A DNA stretch of 7,232 bases from an uncultured Phascolarctobacterium sp. GTDB taxonomy: Bacteria > Bacillota > Negativicutes > Acidaminococcales > Acidaminococcaceae. Below are positions 1 through 5,524 of the stretch, piece by piece. The notes beneath the pieces are model-generated. The model was not told the DNA's origin, did no database searches, and saw only the letters and a program-made list of their open reading frames with translations. Position numbers and translations under genes: made by a program. The stretch spans positions 1 to 7,232 of the forward strand of contig CAKQHU010000069.1 in NCBI GenBank assembly GCA_934234275.1, given 5' to 3'. Positions within the stretch are counted from its first letter, which is position 1. Every line of letters begins with the position of its first letter.

Positions 1-48
1 TTCCCAGCTGCCTGCGGGAGCAAGCAGTTCTATTGTTTTCTTTTCCAT
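1..48 (-). CDS. Start of a U32-family peptidase (partial, runs off left edge)
   Basis: Only the first 16 codons lie in the window; they read MEKKTIELLAPAGSWE. The pattern ELLAPAG followed by an acidic residue is the characteristic N-terminus of peptidase U32 proteins (YegQ/YrrN/YrrO/RlhA-like), which is the sole basis for the call. Known U32 members include collagenase-like peptidases and enzymes needed for tRNA or rRNA hydroxylation, so the exact role cannot be told from this fragment. The ATG lies 7 nt after the zapA stop. Its likely SD (AAAGG, about 60-64) sits inside the last zapA codons, so its translation is probably coupled to zapA. The family call rests on one short motif, so confidence is moderate. 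Confidence 0.6.
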   Translation of the reverse strand, partial: MEKKTIELLAPAGSWE

Positions 49-55
49 ATGTTAT

Positions 56-508
56 CTACCTTTCACGCACTGCTGCCAGCAGTCTGTCATATCTGGCCTG
101 CAGGCTTTGCAGTTCTTCTGCCAGCACAGCATTTCTTTGCTGCATTTCCTGCTCGAGCGCAGCATATTTTTCCTGCATTTTCTGCTCCGCTGCTGCGCAC
201 TTTTGCTGCAGCTCCTGCTCCATCGCAGCGCATTTTTCCTGCATTTTTTGCTCCGCTGCCACAGATTGCTGCTGCATTTCCTGTTTCAGAGCAACGCATT
301 TTTCCTGCAGCTCCAGTCTGTCTGCAGCCAGATCGAGCGCCGTCCAGATGGCGATTTTATCTGTCTGCAGCAGCTTTTTGCTTTCTGCCAGCTCCTGCAT
401 TCTTCTGTCTACCTCTGCTGCTATTTTCAGCACCTGTTCTTCGGAAGCAGAGGTCGTTAATGCATAGGTACTATTATATATTTTTACAGAAACTGATGCT
501 TTTTCCAT
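56..508 (-). CDS. zapA: ZapA-like cell division protein with long coiled-coil tail
   Basis: This 150-aa cytoplasmic protein is numbered here from the ATG at 508. Residues 1-68 match the ZapA fold: a beta-rich start (ASVSVKIYNSTYALT), then a helix with EEQVLKIAAEVDRRMQELAE, then the typical DKIAIWTALDLAADRL segment. ZapA binds FtsZ and bundles or crosslinks its filaments at the division ring. The usual length is about 85-110 aa. Here the extra length is a tail (residues 70-135) of six 11-residue repeats rich in Q, E, K and A, predicted to be one long helix. The start was chosen at ATG 508 because GAGG lies 8 nt upstream; the in-frame GTG at 514 would sit only 2 nt from that SD. The gene begins 16 nt after the stop of the secreted-protein gene and its end carries the SD of the U32 gene, so all three are probably one operon. 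Confidence 0.8.
   Translation of the reverse strand: MEKASVSVKIYNSTYALTTSASEEQVLKIAAEVDRRMQELAESKKLLQTDKIAIWTALDLAADRLELQEKCVALKQEMQQQSVAAEQKMQEKCAAMEQELQQKCAAAEQKMQEKYAALEQEMQQRNAVLAEELQSLQARYDRLLAAVRER
104..301 (-). repeat. Six tandem 33-bp (11-residue) repeats inside zapA
   Basis: The encoded units are KCVALKQEMQQ, QSVAAEQKMQE, KCAAMEQELQQ, KCAAAEQKMQE, KYAALEQEMQQ and RNAVLAEELQS. Odd and even units resemble each other, giving a 22-residue (66-bp) higher-order period repeated three times. Hydrophobic residues fall at unit positions 2, 5 and 9, the 3-4-4 spacing of a hendecad coiled coil. Cysteine occupies core position 2 in three of the six units. The unit count may vary between strains, because such arrays can expand or contract in frame. 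Confidence 0.85.
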
Positions 509-524
509 AAACACATCCTCTAGC

Positions 525-1367
525 TTATTCTGCGATAACGGTAAAGTTAAAGCTTTGCAGGCTCATTTTTTCCCAGGAGCGCTTGTAATCCATGCGGATA
601 TTGTAGGTACCGGGCTTGGTAACCGCCAGCACCAGAATTTCAACGCCGGGCGCACCCATTCTTTCCTCGTCACCGCGCGGAATGGTAAACGAGCTGCCTA
701 CCTTGCTTACTGCCGGTGAGCTGCAGCTGAATTGCCAGCCGTAGCCGGTGGAAGGATTGCTGTCCAGCTTCAGCGCCATCAGTCCGCTTGCAGGCAGACG
801 CAGTGTTTTGCCTGCAGCCTTATCGGTAATTTTCGCCAGCTGCAGCAAGCGTCCCGCTTCGCCGATACGCAGAGAGGTAACAACATCCCTGTAGGGTACA
901 AAGCTGCTGTAGGCAGCATTTTTCTTGCTGCGCACAAACAAGCCATCTTCACCGAAGAGCACATTATCATAATTGCCCAAAGCAGCCTTTACATTATCAT
1001 TATCGACAAAGAAATCCGTAACCTCGAACTCCTTGCCGGTTGTCAGGTCAAGATTCAGTCCGGTGTACGCCTTGCGTCCGCCGTTGTCTGCCTCCAGCAG
1101 CAGGCTTACCAGGCTCGGACGGTTCAGCATCACCTTATAGGTTACACTGCCCTGACCGCCTACCTCCTTGACCAGCTTAGCTGCAGCGTCGCGCACCATA
1201 GCGTTGGCCTGTTTTTCCAGCTCTGCGGAATTACTGCCGTCGATATAGGGCAGCGTTGCCGTTGCCTTGCCGACAGAGGTCTGTTCGGTAAGCACCGTAG
1301 TCTGCTGATCTGCCAATACCGGCAGAGATAAACATAAGCACAATAATGTTGTCAACAGGATTTTCAT
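525..1367 (-). CDS. Secreted protein: RsiV/PdaC-like region plus chagasin-type (I42) inhibitor domain
   Basis: The 280-aa protein is numbered from the ATG at 1367. Residues 1-19 form a signal peptide (MKILLTTLLCLCLSLPVLA) with a VLA|DQ cleavage site and no lipobox, so it is probably exported and released. Residues of about 25-170 resemble the DUF4163/DUF3298 region of RsiV and PdaC, including a YTGLNLDLTTGKEFEVTDFF stretch. Residues of about 185-280 look like a chagasin/ICP inhibitor domain. Its three loop motifs are in order: NPSTG (204-208, family NPTTG), GAPG (238-241, family GxGG) and YKRSWE (RSW at 263-265, family RPW/F). Known I42 proteins block papain-type cysteine peptidases; inhibition here is inferred from the motifs alone. 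The start was chosen because AGGAG lies 9 nt upstream and the signal peptide begins there; the in-frame TTG at 1400 would add 11 residues without an SD. The gene follows the gltX terminator and precedes zapA by 16 nt. Confidence 0.72.
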   Translation of the reverse strand: MKILLTTLLCLCLSLPVLADQQTTVLTEQTSVGKATATLPYIDGSNSAELEKQANAMVRDAAAKLVKEVGGQGSVTYKVMLNRPSLVSLLLEADNGGRKAYTGLNLDLTTGKEFEVTDFFVDNDNVKAALGNYDNVLFGEDGLFVRSKKNAAYSSFVPYRDVVTSLRIGEAGRLLQLAKITDKAAGKTLRLPASGLMALKLDSNPSTGYGWQFSCSSPAVSKVGSSFTIPRGDEERMGAPGVEILVLAVTKPGTYNIRMDYKRSWEKMSLQSFNFTVIAE

Positions 1368-1417
1368 AGCCTGCAGCTCCTTTCCAAAAACATTGCCCAA
1401 GCCTTGAATCTCTTGGT

Positions 1418-1454
1418 AAAAATTAAGCAGGAAGAAAAGCCCTCCTGCTTAATT
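1418..1454 (-). terminator. Rho-independent terminator of gltX
   Basis: A perfect 12-bp inverted repeat (arms 1421-1432 and 1443-1454, AATTAAGCAGGA in the left arm) encloses a 10-nt loop. On the minus strand the hairpin is followed by three further T residues, giving a run of five T with the end of the stem. On the plus strand it is followed by AAAGC, so it works only leftward, for gltX. It stands 43 nt after the gltX stop and about 50 nt before the secreted-protein gene. Confidence 0.85.
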
Positions 1455-1497
1455 AAAGCAATCGCGCTAAAACCAGCCGCCAATCGCTATTTTACAA

Positions 1498-2967
1498 TCA
1501 TAAACTTTTAATGAACTCAACAGCCTTTTCCAGACGTGCCAAAGTTCTTTCCTTGCCCAGCAGAACCATAACGTCAAACATGCCGGGGCTTACGGTGCGT
1601 CCGGTCAGAGCCAGACGAGTCGGATGGATAACCTTGCCCAGAGCCAGGCCGTTGTCGGCAGCAATCTTGTTGTAGGCTGCTTCGGTAGAAGCCAAGTCAT
1701 ATACATCATCAGCCTTAATTGCTGCAATGCATTGCTCCAGTACAGGAATATTTTCTGCTTTAAAGTGCTTAGCAACACCCTTTTCATCATATTCTTCAAC
1801 ATCCTTGAAGAAGTAGGTGGAAGCATCAGCAACCTCCTGCAGAGTTTTAACGCGTACACGTACAACGTCTACGAGCTTTTCAAAGTATGCTTCGTTGGCA
1901 GCATCGTTGAACCATTCTTCGGTTACCAGACCGTCTTTAACGAAGAAGGGCTTAGCATCCGGCAGAATTTTTTCCAGCGGCAGCTCGGACAGATATTGGC
2001 CGTTCATCCAGGTGAGCTTTTTGGTGTCATAAATAGCAGCCTTTTTGCTCATCTGCTCCAGCTCAAACAGCTTAACGGTTTCTTCCAGAGTGAAGATTTC
2101 GCGTTCATCGCCGGGGCCCCAGCCAAGCAGAGTCAGGTAGTTGATGATAGCTTCCGGCAGATAGCCTTGGCTGCGGAATTCTTCAACAGAGGTTGCGCCG
2201 TGGCGTTTGCTCAGCTTGGAACGGTCCATAGCCAGAATCATCGGCATATGACCGAACTTAGGCGGCTCCCAGCCCAGTGCTTCGTAAACCAGCAGCTGCT
2301 TCGGAGTGTTGGAAAGATGCTCTTCCGCACGCAGTACGTGAGTCATGCCCATCAGATGGTCATCGACACAAACAGCAAAGTTATATGTAGGAATACCATT
2401 GGATTTTACAATTACAAAATCATCAAACTGGTCCATGTTAAAGGTAACTTCGCCATGAATCAGGTCATGCACGGTTATGCTGCCTTCGGCAGGAATCTTG
2501 ATACGGATGGAATACGGCTCGCCTGCAGCGATGCGTGCTTTAGCCTCCTCTGCCGGAATATCGCGGCAGGTACGGGCATAGCGGAACGGTTGCTTAGCAG
2601 CGCGTTGTTTTTCACGTTGTGCAGCCAAATCCTCGGTAGTGCAGAAGCAGTAGTATGCTTTGCCTTCGTCCAGCAGCTGCTGAGCATATTTTTTGTAAAT
2701 ATCAAAGCGCTCGGACTGATAGTAAGGACCGTATTCGCCGCCGGCCTCCGGGCCTTCATCCCAGTTGATGCCCAACCATTTCAGGCTGGTAAGAATCTGG
2801 CTTACAGAATCCTCTTTCAAACGTTCAATATCGGTATCTTCGATACGCAGAATCAGCTTGCCGCCCATTTTGCGGGCAAACAGCCAGTTGAACAGCGCAG
2901 TACGCGCACCACCAATATGTAAATACCCAGTCGGACTGGGAGCAAATCTTACTCTGACTTCAGACAT
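1498..2967 (-). CDS. gltX: Glutamyl-tRNA synthetase
   Basis: This is a 489-aa cytoplasmic class I aminoacyl-tRNA synthetase that charges tRNA-Glu with glutamate using ATP. The HIGH signature is at residues 17-20 within FAPSPTGYLHIGGARTALFN, and the KMSKS-type loop is KLSKR at 251-255. The glutamate-pocket elements RIEDTD (41-46) and YNFAVCVDDHLMGMTHVLRAEEHL (from 195) are intact. The length is normal for bacterial GluRS, and the C-terminal anticodon-binding helical domains are complete. In many Bacillota the enzyme also mischarges tRNA-Gln for the GatCAB route; the sequence read by eye does not settle whether this one does. The ATG at 2967 has an AAGGAG SD 8 nt upstream. The gene has its own promoter (3019-3047) and terminator (1418-1454), so it is probably transcribed alone. 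Confidence 0.97.
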   Translation of the reverse strand: MSEVRVRFAPSPTGYLHIGGARTALFNWLFARKMGGKLILRIEDTDIERLKEDSVSQILTSLKWLGINWDEGPEAGGEYGPYYQSERFDIYKKYAQQLLDEGKAYYCFCTTEDLAAQREKQRAAKQPFRYARTCRDIPAEEAKARIAAGEPYSIRIKIPAEGSITVHDLIHGEVTFNMDQFDDFVIVKSNGIPTYNFAVCVDDHLMGMTHVLRAEEHLSNTPKQLLVYEALGWEPPKFGHMPMILAMDRSKLSKRHGATSVEEFRSQGYLPEAIINYLTLLGWGPGDEREIFTLEETVKLFELEQMSKKAAIYDTKKLTWMNGQYLSELPLEKILPDAKPFFVKDGLVTEEWFNDAANEAYFEKLVDVVRVRVKTLQEVADASTYFFKDVEEYDEKGVAKHFKAENIPVLEQCIAAIKADDVYDLASTEAAYNKIAADNGLALGKVIHPTRLALTGRTVSPGMFDVMVLLGKERTLARLEKAVEFIKSL

Positions 2968-3018
2968 TTCATCGTCTCCTTACATTTTAATTACAAATAT
3001 AGATTGTCAATCAGATTA

Positions 3019-3047
3019 ATTATACAGCTTTGCAGAAAAAAGTGCAA
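3019..3047 (-). promoter_or_regulatory. Predicted sigma-A promoter of gltX
   Basis: On the minus strand TTGCAC (3042-3047) and a perfect TATAAT (3019-3024) are separated by exactly 17 nt. Transcription would start near 3012, leaving a leader of about 45 nt before the gltX ATG. That is too short for a T-box riboswitch. Confidence 0.75.
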
Positions 3048-3166
3048 ATATTAATCTGCGTTGCCACTGCTTTTTATTTTTCTTCATGATTCAAAGAAAA
3101 ACTATATCCGAAAGACTTCGTTCATAGAAAACTGCTTTTATTGCTATTATTTCGCAATTTTTTCGT

Positions 3167-3195
3167 TTGTCTAACCGCCGTTTTCGTATTATAAT
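3167..3195 (+). promoter_or_regulatory. Predicted sigma-A promoter of the DNA glycosylase gene
   Basis: TTGTCT (3167-3172, four of six consensus bases) and a perfect TATAAT (3190-3195) are 17 nt apart. The start point would be near 3202, about 27 nt before the chosen ATG. It diverges from the gltX promoter. The roughly 120 nt between the two -35 boxes are AT-rich, and no clear gene or RNA structure was seen there. Confidence 0.75.
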
Positions 3196-3228
3196 AGTGT
3201 AATAAAGTAAACATAAAGGAGGATGCTT

Positions 3229-3855
3229 ATGTGCCAAGCCCCAGATTGGTCCGTCGGTGACCGCTATCTGCGTGAAAACGTTCCAGAGCTCGCCCCGTTA
3301 GTTGACCGTTATTCGCCCTGTCCGTTAAAACCAAAATCTAAAGAGTCTTATTTTACTATATTGTTAACCGGTATTATTGCTCAGCAGTTGCCGCCGGATG
3401 TCAGCCAGCAGCTGATGAAAAAGTTGGAAGGCCTCACCGGCAATCCCATTACGCCGCAGGCAGTTCTTGCTGCTTCTACCGAAGACCTGCTCAGCATAGG
3501 TCTGGTCCAGCAAAAGGTTGATTACCTGCGCAGCTTTGCCGAAGCAATTATCAATGGCAGCGTAACCATGGATAAATTCGACGATATGACCGACAGTCAG
3601 ATTTCCAAGCAGCTGATGCAAATCCGCGGCCTCGGCCAATGGACCATCGAAATGTTTCTGCTGTTGGCTCTGTGCCGTACTGACGTTATCCCCAGTGCCG
3701 ACTTTATCTTCAAAAAAGAGCTGCAGAAAATGCTTAGTCTTAGCGAAATTCCCAAGCGCGGCAAAATCAACACGCTTACAGAAAGCTGGCGTCCCTGGCG
3801 CTCGCTCGCAGTGTGGTATATCTGGCAAAAAGCCAACGATACCCCCAAAAAATAA
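3229..3855 (+). CDS. AlkA/Mag1-type DNA-3-methyladenine glycosylase (HhH-GPD family)
   Basis: The 208-aa protein belongs to the helix-hairpin-helix DNA glycosylases, which flip out alkylated bases and cut the glycosidic bond to start base excision repair. The hairpin is MQIRGLGQWTIEMF (from residue 130). The catalytic aspartate is expected at D158 in DVIPSAD, matching the GPD loop of AlkA. The C-terminal WRPWRSLAVWYIW pattern is also typical of the family. No FeS cysteine cluster follows, which argues against Nth/MutY. It lacks the extra N-terminal domain of E. coli AlkA (282 aa), so it is closer to the compact Mag1 type. The loop after D158 (FIFKKELQKM) departs from the usual GDLGxRxG form. 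The start is the ATG at 3229, 6 nt after AGGAGG; the in-frame ATG at 3223 abuts the SD. It is a single gene that converges on rpe. Confidence 0.85.
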   Translation: MCQAPDWSVGDRYLRENVPELAPLVDRYSPCPLKPKSKESYFTILLTGIIAQQLPPDVSQQLMKKLEGLTGNPITPQAVLAASTEDLLSIGLVQQKVDYLRSFAEAIINGSVTMDKFDDMTDSQISKQLMQIRGLGQWTIEMFLLLALCRTDVIPSADFIFKKELQKMLSLSEIPKRGKINTLTESWRPWRSLAVWYIWQKANDTPKK

Positions 3856-3870
3856 CGCACAAAGCAAAAC

Positions 3871-3924
3871 AAAACCGTCCTTCCCAGTCTGCAATTTTGC
3901 AGATAGCAGGAAAGGACGGTTTTT
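3871..3924. terminator. Bidirectional terminator between the glycosylase gene and rpe
   Basis: AAAACCGTCC (3871-3880) pairs with GGACGGTTTT (3914-3923). The stem continues through TT/AA and CC/GG with one bulged A. An inner hairpin, TCTGCA (3888-3893) with TGCAGA (3898-3903), caps it. Rightward the stem leads into TTTTTCTT; leftward it leads into TTTTGTTTTGC. It therefore suits both convergent transcripts, ending 16 nt after the glycosylase stop and about 60 nt past the rpe stop. Confidence 0.88.
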
Positions 3925-3935
3925 CTTATTCTCCG

Positions 3936-3984
3936 AACACTATTTACTGTTCACTAATAACTAACCACTAATCACTAAATACTA
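3936..3984. repeat. Seven degenerate 7-bp tandem repeats next to the rpe stop
   Basis: On the plus strand the units are AACACTA, TTTACTG, TTCACTA, ATAACTA, ACCACTA, ATCACTA and AATACTA, in exact 7-bp register with no gaps. Read on the minus strand the core is TAGTGNN. The last unit supplies the TAG stop codon of rpe (3982-3984). Because 7 is not a multiple of 3, the array places stop codons in several frames on both strands. Its function is unknown. Confidence 0.8.
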
Positions 3985-4626
3985 TTTTAAACTTGCAATA
4001 GCGGCAGCGGTATCCTCAGCGCCGTAAACATAGGAGCCTGCTACCAATACGTTAGCACCGGCAGCCTTCACCAGCTTGGAGGTTTCAGAGTTAATGCCGC
4101 CGTCAACCTGAATGTCCACGTTCAGTCCGCGCTCGGTAATCATTGCATGCAGGCGCTCAATCTTCGGCACTACGCCTTCAATAAAGCTTTGGCCGCCAAA
4201 GCCGGGGTTAACGGTCATCAGCAGCACCATGTCAACGTAAGGCAGGATTTCTTCTACCGTACTCAGGCTGGTAGCGGGATTCAGTGCAACGCCGGCCTTC
4301 ATGCCCTCAGCCTTAATCTGCTGGATGCAGCGGTGCAGATGCTTGGTGGTTTCTACATGCACAACAATTTGGTCAGCACCGGCAGACTTGAAATCGGCAA
4401 TGTATTTTTCCGGATTTTCTACCATCAGATGGCAGTCGAAAAACAGGTCGGTTACCTTACGGATTTTTTTCACTACAGGAGCACCGAAGGTCAGGTTAGG
4501 TACAAACTGGCCGTCCATAACATCGATGTGTACCCAGTCGGCACCGGCAGCTTCAATTTTTTTGATTTCATCTGCCAGATAAGCAAAATCGGCAGATAAA
4601 ATTGATGGAGCAACTTTAATCATCAT
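3982..4626 (-). CDS. rpe: Ribulose-phosphate 3-epimerase
   Basis: This 214-aa TIM-barrel enzyme interconverts ribulose 5-phosphate and xylulose 5-phosphate in the pentose phosphate pathway. Family motifs appear in order: APSILSADF (6-14), HIDVMDGQFVPN (33-44), DCHLMVENP (64-72), LMTVNPGFGGQSF (136-148) and VDGGIN (174-179). The metal and catalytic residues H33, D35, H66 and D175 are all present, and the length is normal. The ATG overlaps the rsgA stop as ATGA, with GAGGG 6 nt upstream, so translation is probably coupled to rsgA. A second ATG follows at once and could also serve. It is the last gene of the kinase-rsgA-rpe transcript; the thiN gene that follows rpe in B. subtilis is not here. 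Confidence 0.97.
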   Translation of the reverse strand: MMIKVAPSILSADFAYLADEIKKIEAAGADWVHIDVMDGQFVPNLTFGAPVVKKIRKVTDLFFDCHLMVENPEKYIADFKSAGADQIVVHVETTKHLHRCIQQIKAEGMKAGVALNPATSLSTVEEILPYVDMVLLMTVNPGFGGQSFIEGVVPKIERLHAMITERGLNVDIQVDGGINSETSKLVKAAGANVLVAGSYVYGAEDTAAAIASLK

Positions 4627-5522
4627 TTTCTTCCCTCTTTCTCTTGCAGGAGTTTTACCTCTGCTAACATTGTCAAATATGATTCATAACGGCTGGCAGA
4701 AATCCTTCCTGCAGCCACAGCATCCTTTACACCGCAGACAGGCTCGTGCGTATGCGTACAGGGACAGAACCTGCAGCCTGCCTCGTAATCGGCAAACTCA
4801 CGGAAGGAGGCCAGCACCATCTCCGCGTTCAGGCCCTCCAGCAGCAGATTGCCGAAGCCCGGCGTATCCGCAATATAGCCTTCGTCGAACGGCAGCAGCT
4901 GTGCATAGCGTGTAGTATGCTTGCCGCGGCCGATTTTTTCGCTTACCTCGCCCGTGCGCAGGTCAACACTGCTGTCGATGGCGTTGATAGTCGACGATTT
5001 GCCTACACCCGAAGGTCCGCCGAAGGCGCAGATTTTACCGTGCAGACGCTCACGCAAAGCCTCCACGCCGGTGCCGTTCTGTGCCGACAAAGTATAAACC
5101 TCGTAGCCGATAGGCTCATAAACTGCCTTCACCTGTTCAATCAGGCCCGCAGGAGCGTTATCCTCCTTGTTGAGCACCAAAATCACAGGAATTTTTGCCA
5201 GCTCTGCCAGCGCCAACAGCTTATCTGCCAGCAGAAAGCTGAAATCCGGGGCAGCGCAGGCAAAGGCTGCCACAAATAAATCCAGGTTAGCCAGCGTGGG
5301 GCGCGGCAGAAAGTTTCTGCGCGGCAGCACGCCGGTAATCATCCCCTCGCGCTTTTCGCTGCTGCTTACCTCAAAGCCGGCGATATCGCCGGTTGCCAAC
5401 GAAAAACGGTTCTTCTTCATTTTACCCTTTACCTTGCAGGTATAGGGCTCGCTTTCGCCCTCAACCTTCAGGTAATAATAGCCGTTATAATTTTTCAGGA
5501 CTCTGCCCTGCAGCTCTGCCAT
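4623..5522 (-). CDS. rsgA: Small-subunit ribosome biogenesis GTPase RsgA (YjeQ/CpgA)
   Basis: The 299-aa protein is a circularly permuted GTPase that acts late in 30S subunit maturation. An N-terminal OB-like region (about 1-65) is followed by the G motifs in permuted order: G4 NKED (118-121), G5-like SAQ (146-148), G1 GPSGVGKSS (169-177), G2 around KHTTR (201-205) and G3 DTPG (219-222). A C-terminal zinc site follows, with C250, C255, H257 and C263; an extra cysteine, C253, lies between them. All key residues are present. The gene starts 2 nt after the kinase stop, and its SD (AAAGGA) lies within the last kinase codons. Known work in B. subtilis shows that the neighbouring kinase PrkC phosphorylates CpgA, so the pairing is likely functional. 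Confidence 0.97.
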   Translation of the reverse strand: MAELQGRVLKNYNGYYYLKVEGESEPYTCKVKGKMKKNRFSLATGDIAGFEVSSSEKREGMITGVLPRRNFLPRPTLANLDLFVAAFACAAPDFSFLLADKLLALAELAKIPVILVLNKEDNAPAGLIEQVKAVYEPIGYEVYTLSAQNGTGVEALRERLHGKICAFGGPSGVGKSSTINAIDSSVDLRTGEVSEKIGRGKHTTRYAQLLPFDEGYIADTPGFGNLLLEGLNAEMVLASFREFADYEAGCRFCPCTHTHEPVCGVKDAVAAGRISASRYESYLTMLAEVKLLQEKEGRK

Positions 5523-5524
5523 GT

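Noticed and set aside
33..510. Two overlapping plus-strand frames opposite zapA, one rich in Cys and Ser with a repeating pattern
   Set aside because: They are the antisense of the 33-bp coiled-coil repeats, so the periodic cysteines are a by-product. No SD or family match was seen, and the minus-strand ZapA frame explains the region.
506..516. Alternative zapA starts: GTG at 514 and an ATG at 516
   Set aside because: The ATG at 516 is out of frame with zapA, and the GTG at 514 lies too close to the SD. The ATG at 508 has correct spacing.
1624..2922. Long plus-strand open frame (432 aa) opposite gltX
   Set aside because: The minus strand encodes a complete GluRS with all motifs. The antisense frame has no recognisable domain and is a codon-bias shadow.
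2984..3010. Alternative gltX promoter TTGACA / TAAAAT on the minus strand
   Set aside because: The spacer is only 15 nt and the start point would fall inside the gltX SD. The TTGCAC-17-TATAAT pair upstream fits much better.
2968..3012. Possible T-box riboswitch ahead of the tRNA synthetase gene
   Set aside because: The predicted leader is only about 45 nt, and no antiterminator or specifier-loop structure was seen.
3077..3101. A/T-only style hairpin TTTTTCTT...AAGAAAAA in the divergent spacer
   Set aside because: The 8-bp stem has a single G-C pair, so it would be too weak to act as a terminator or a stable RNA element.
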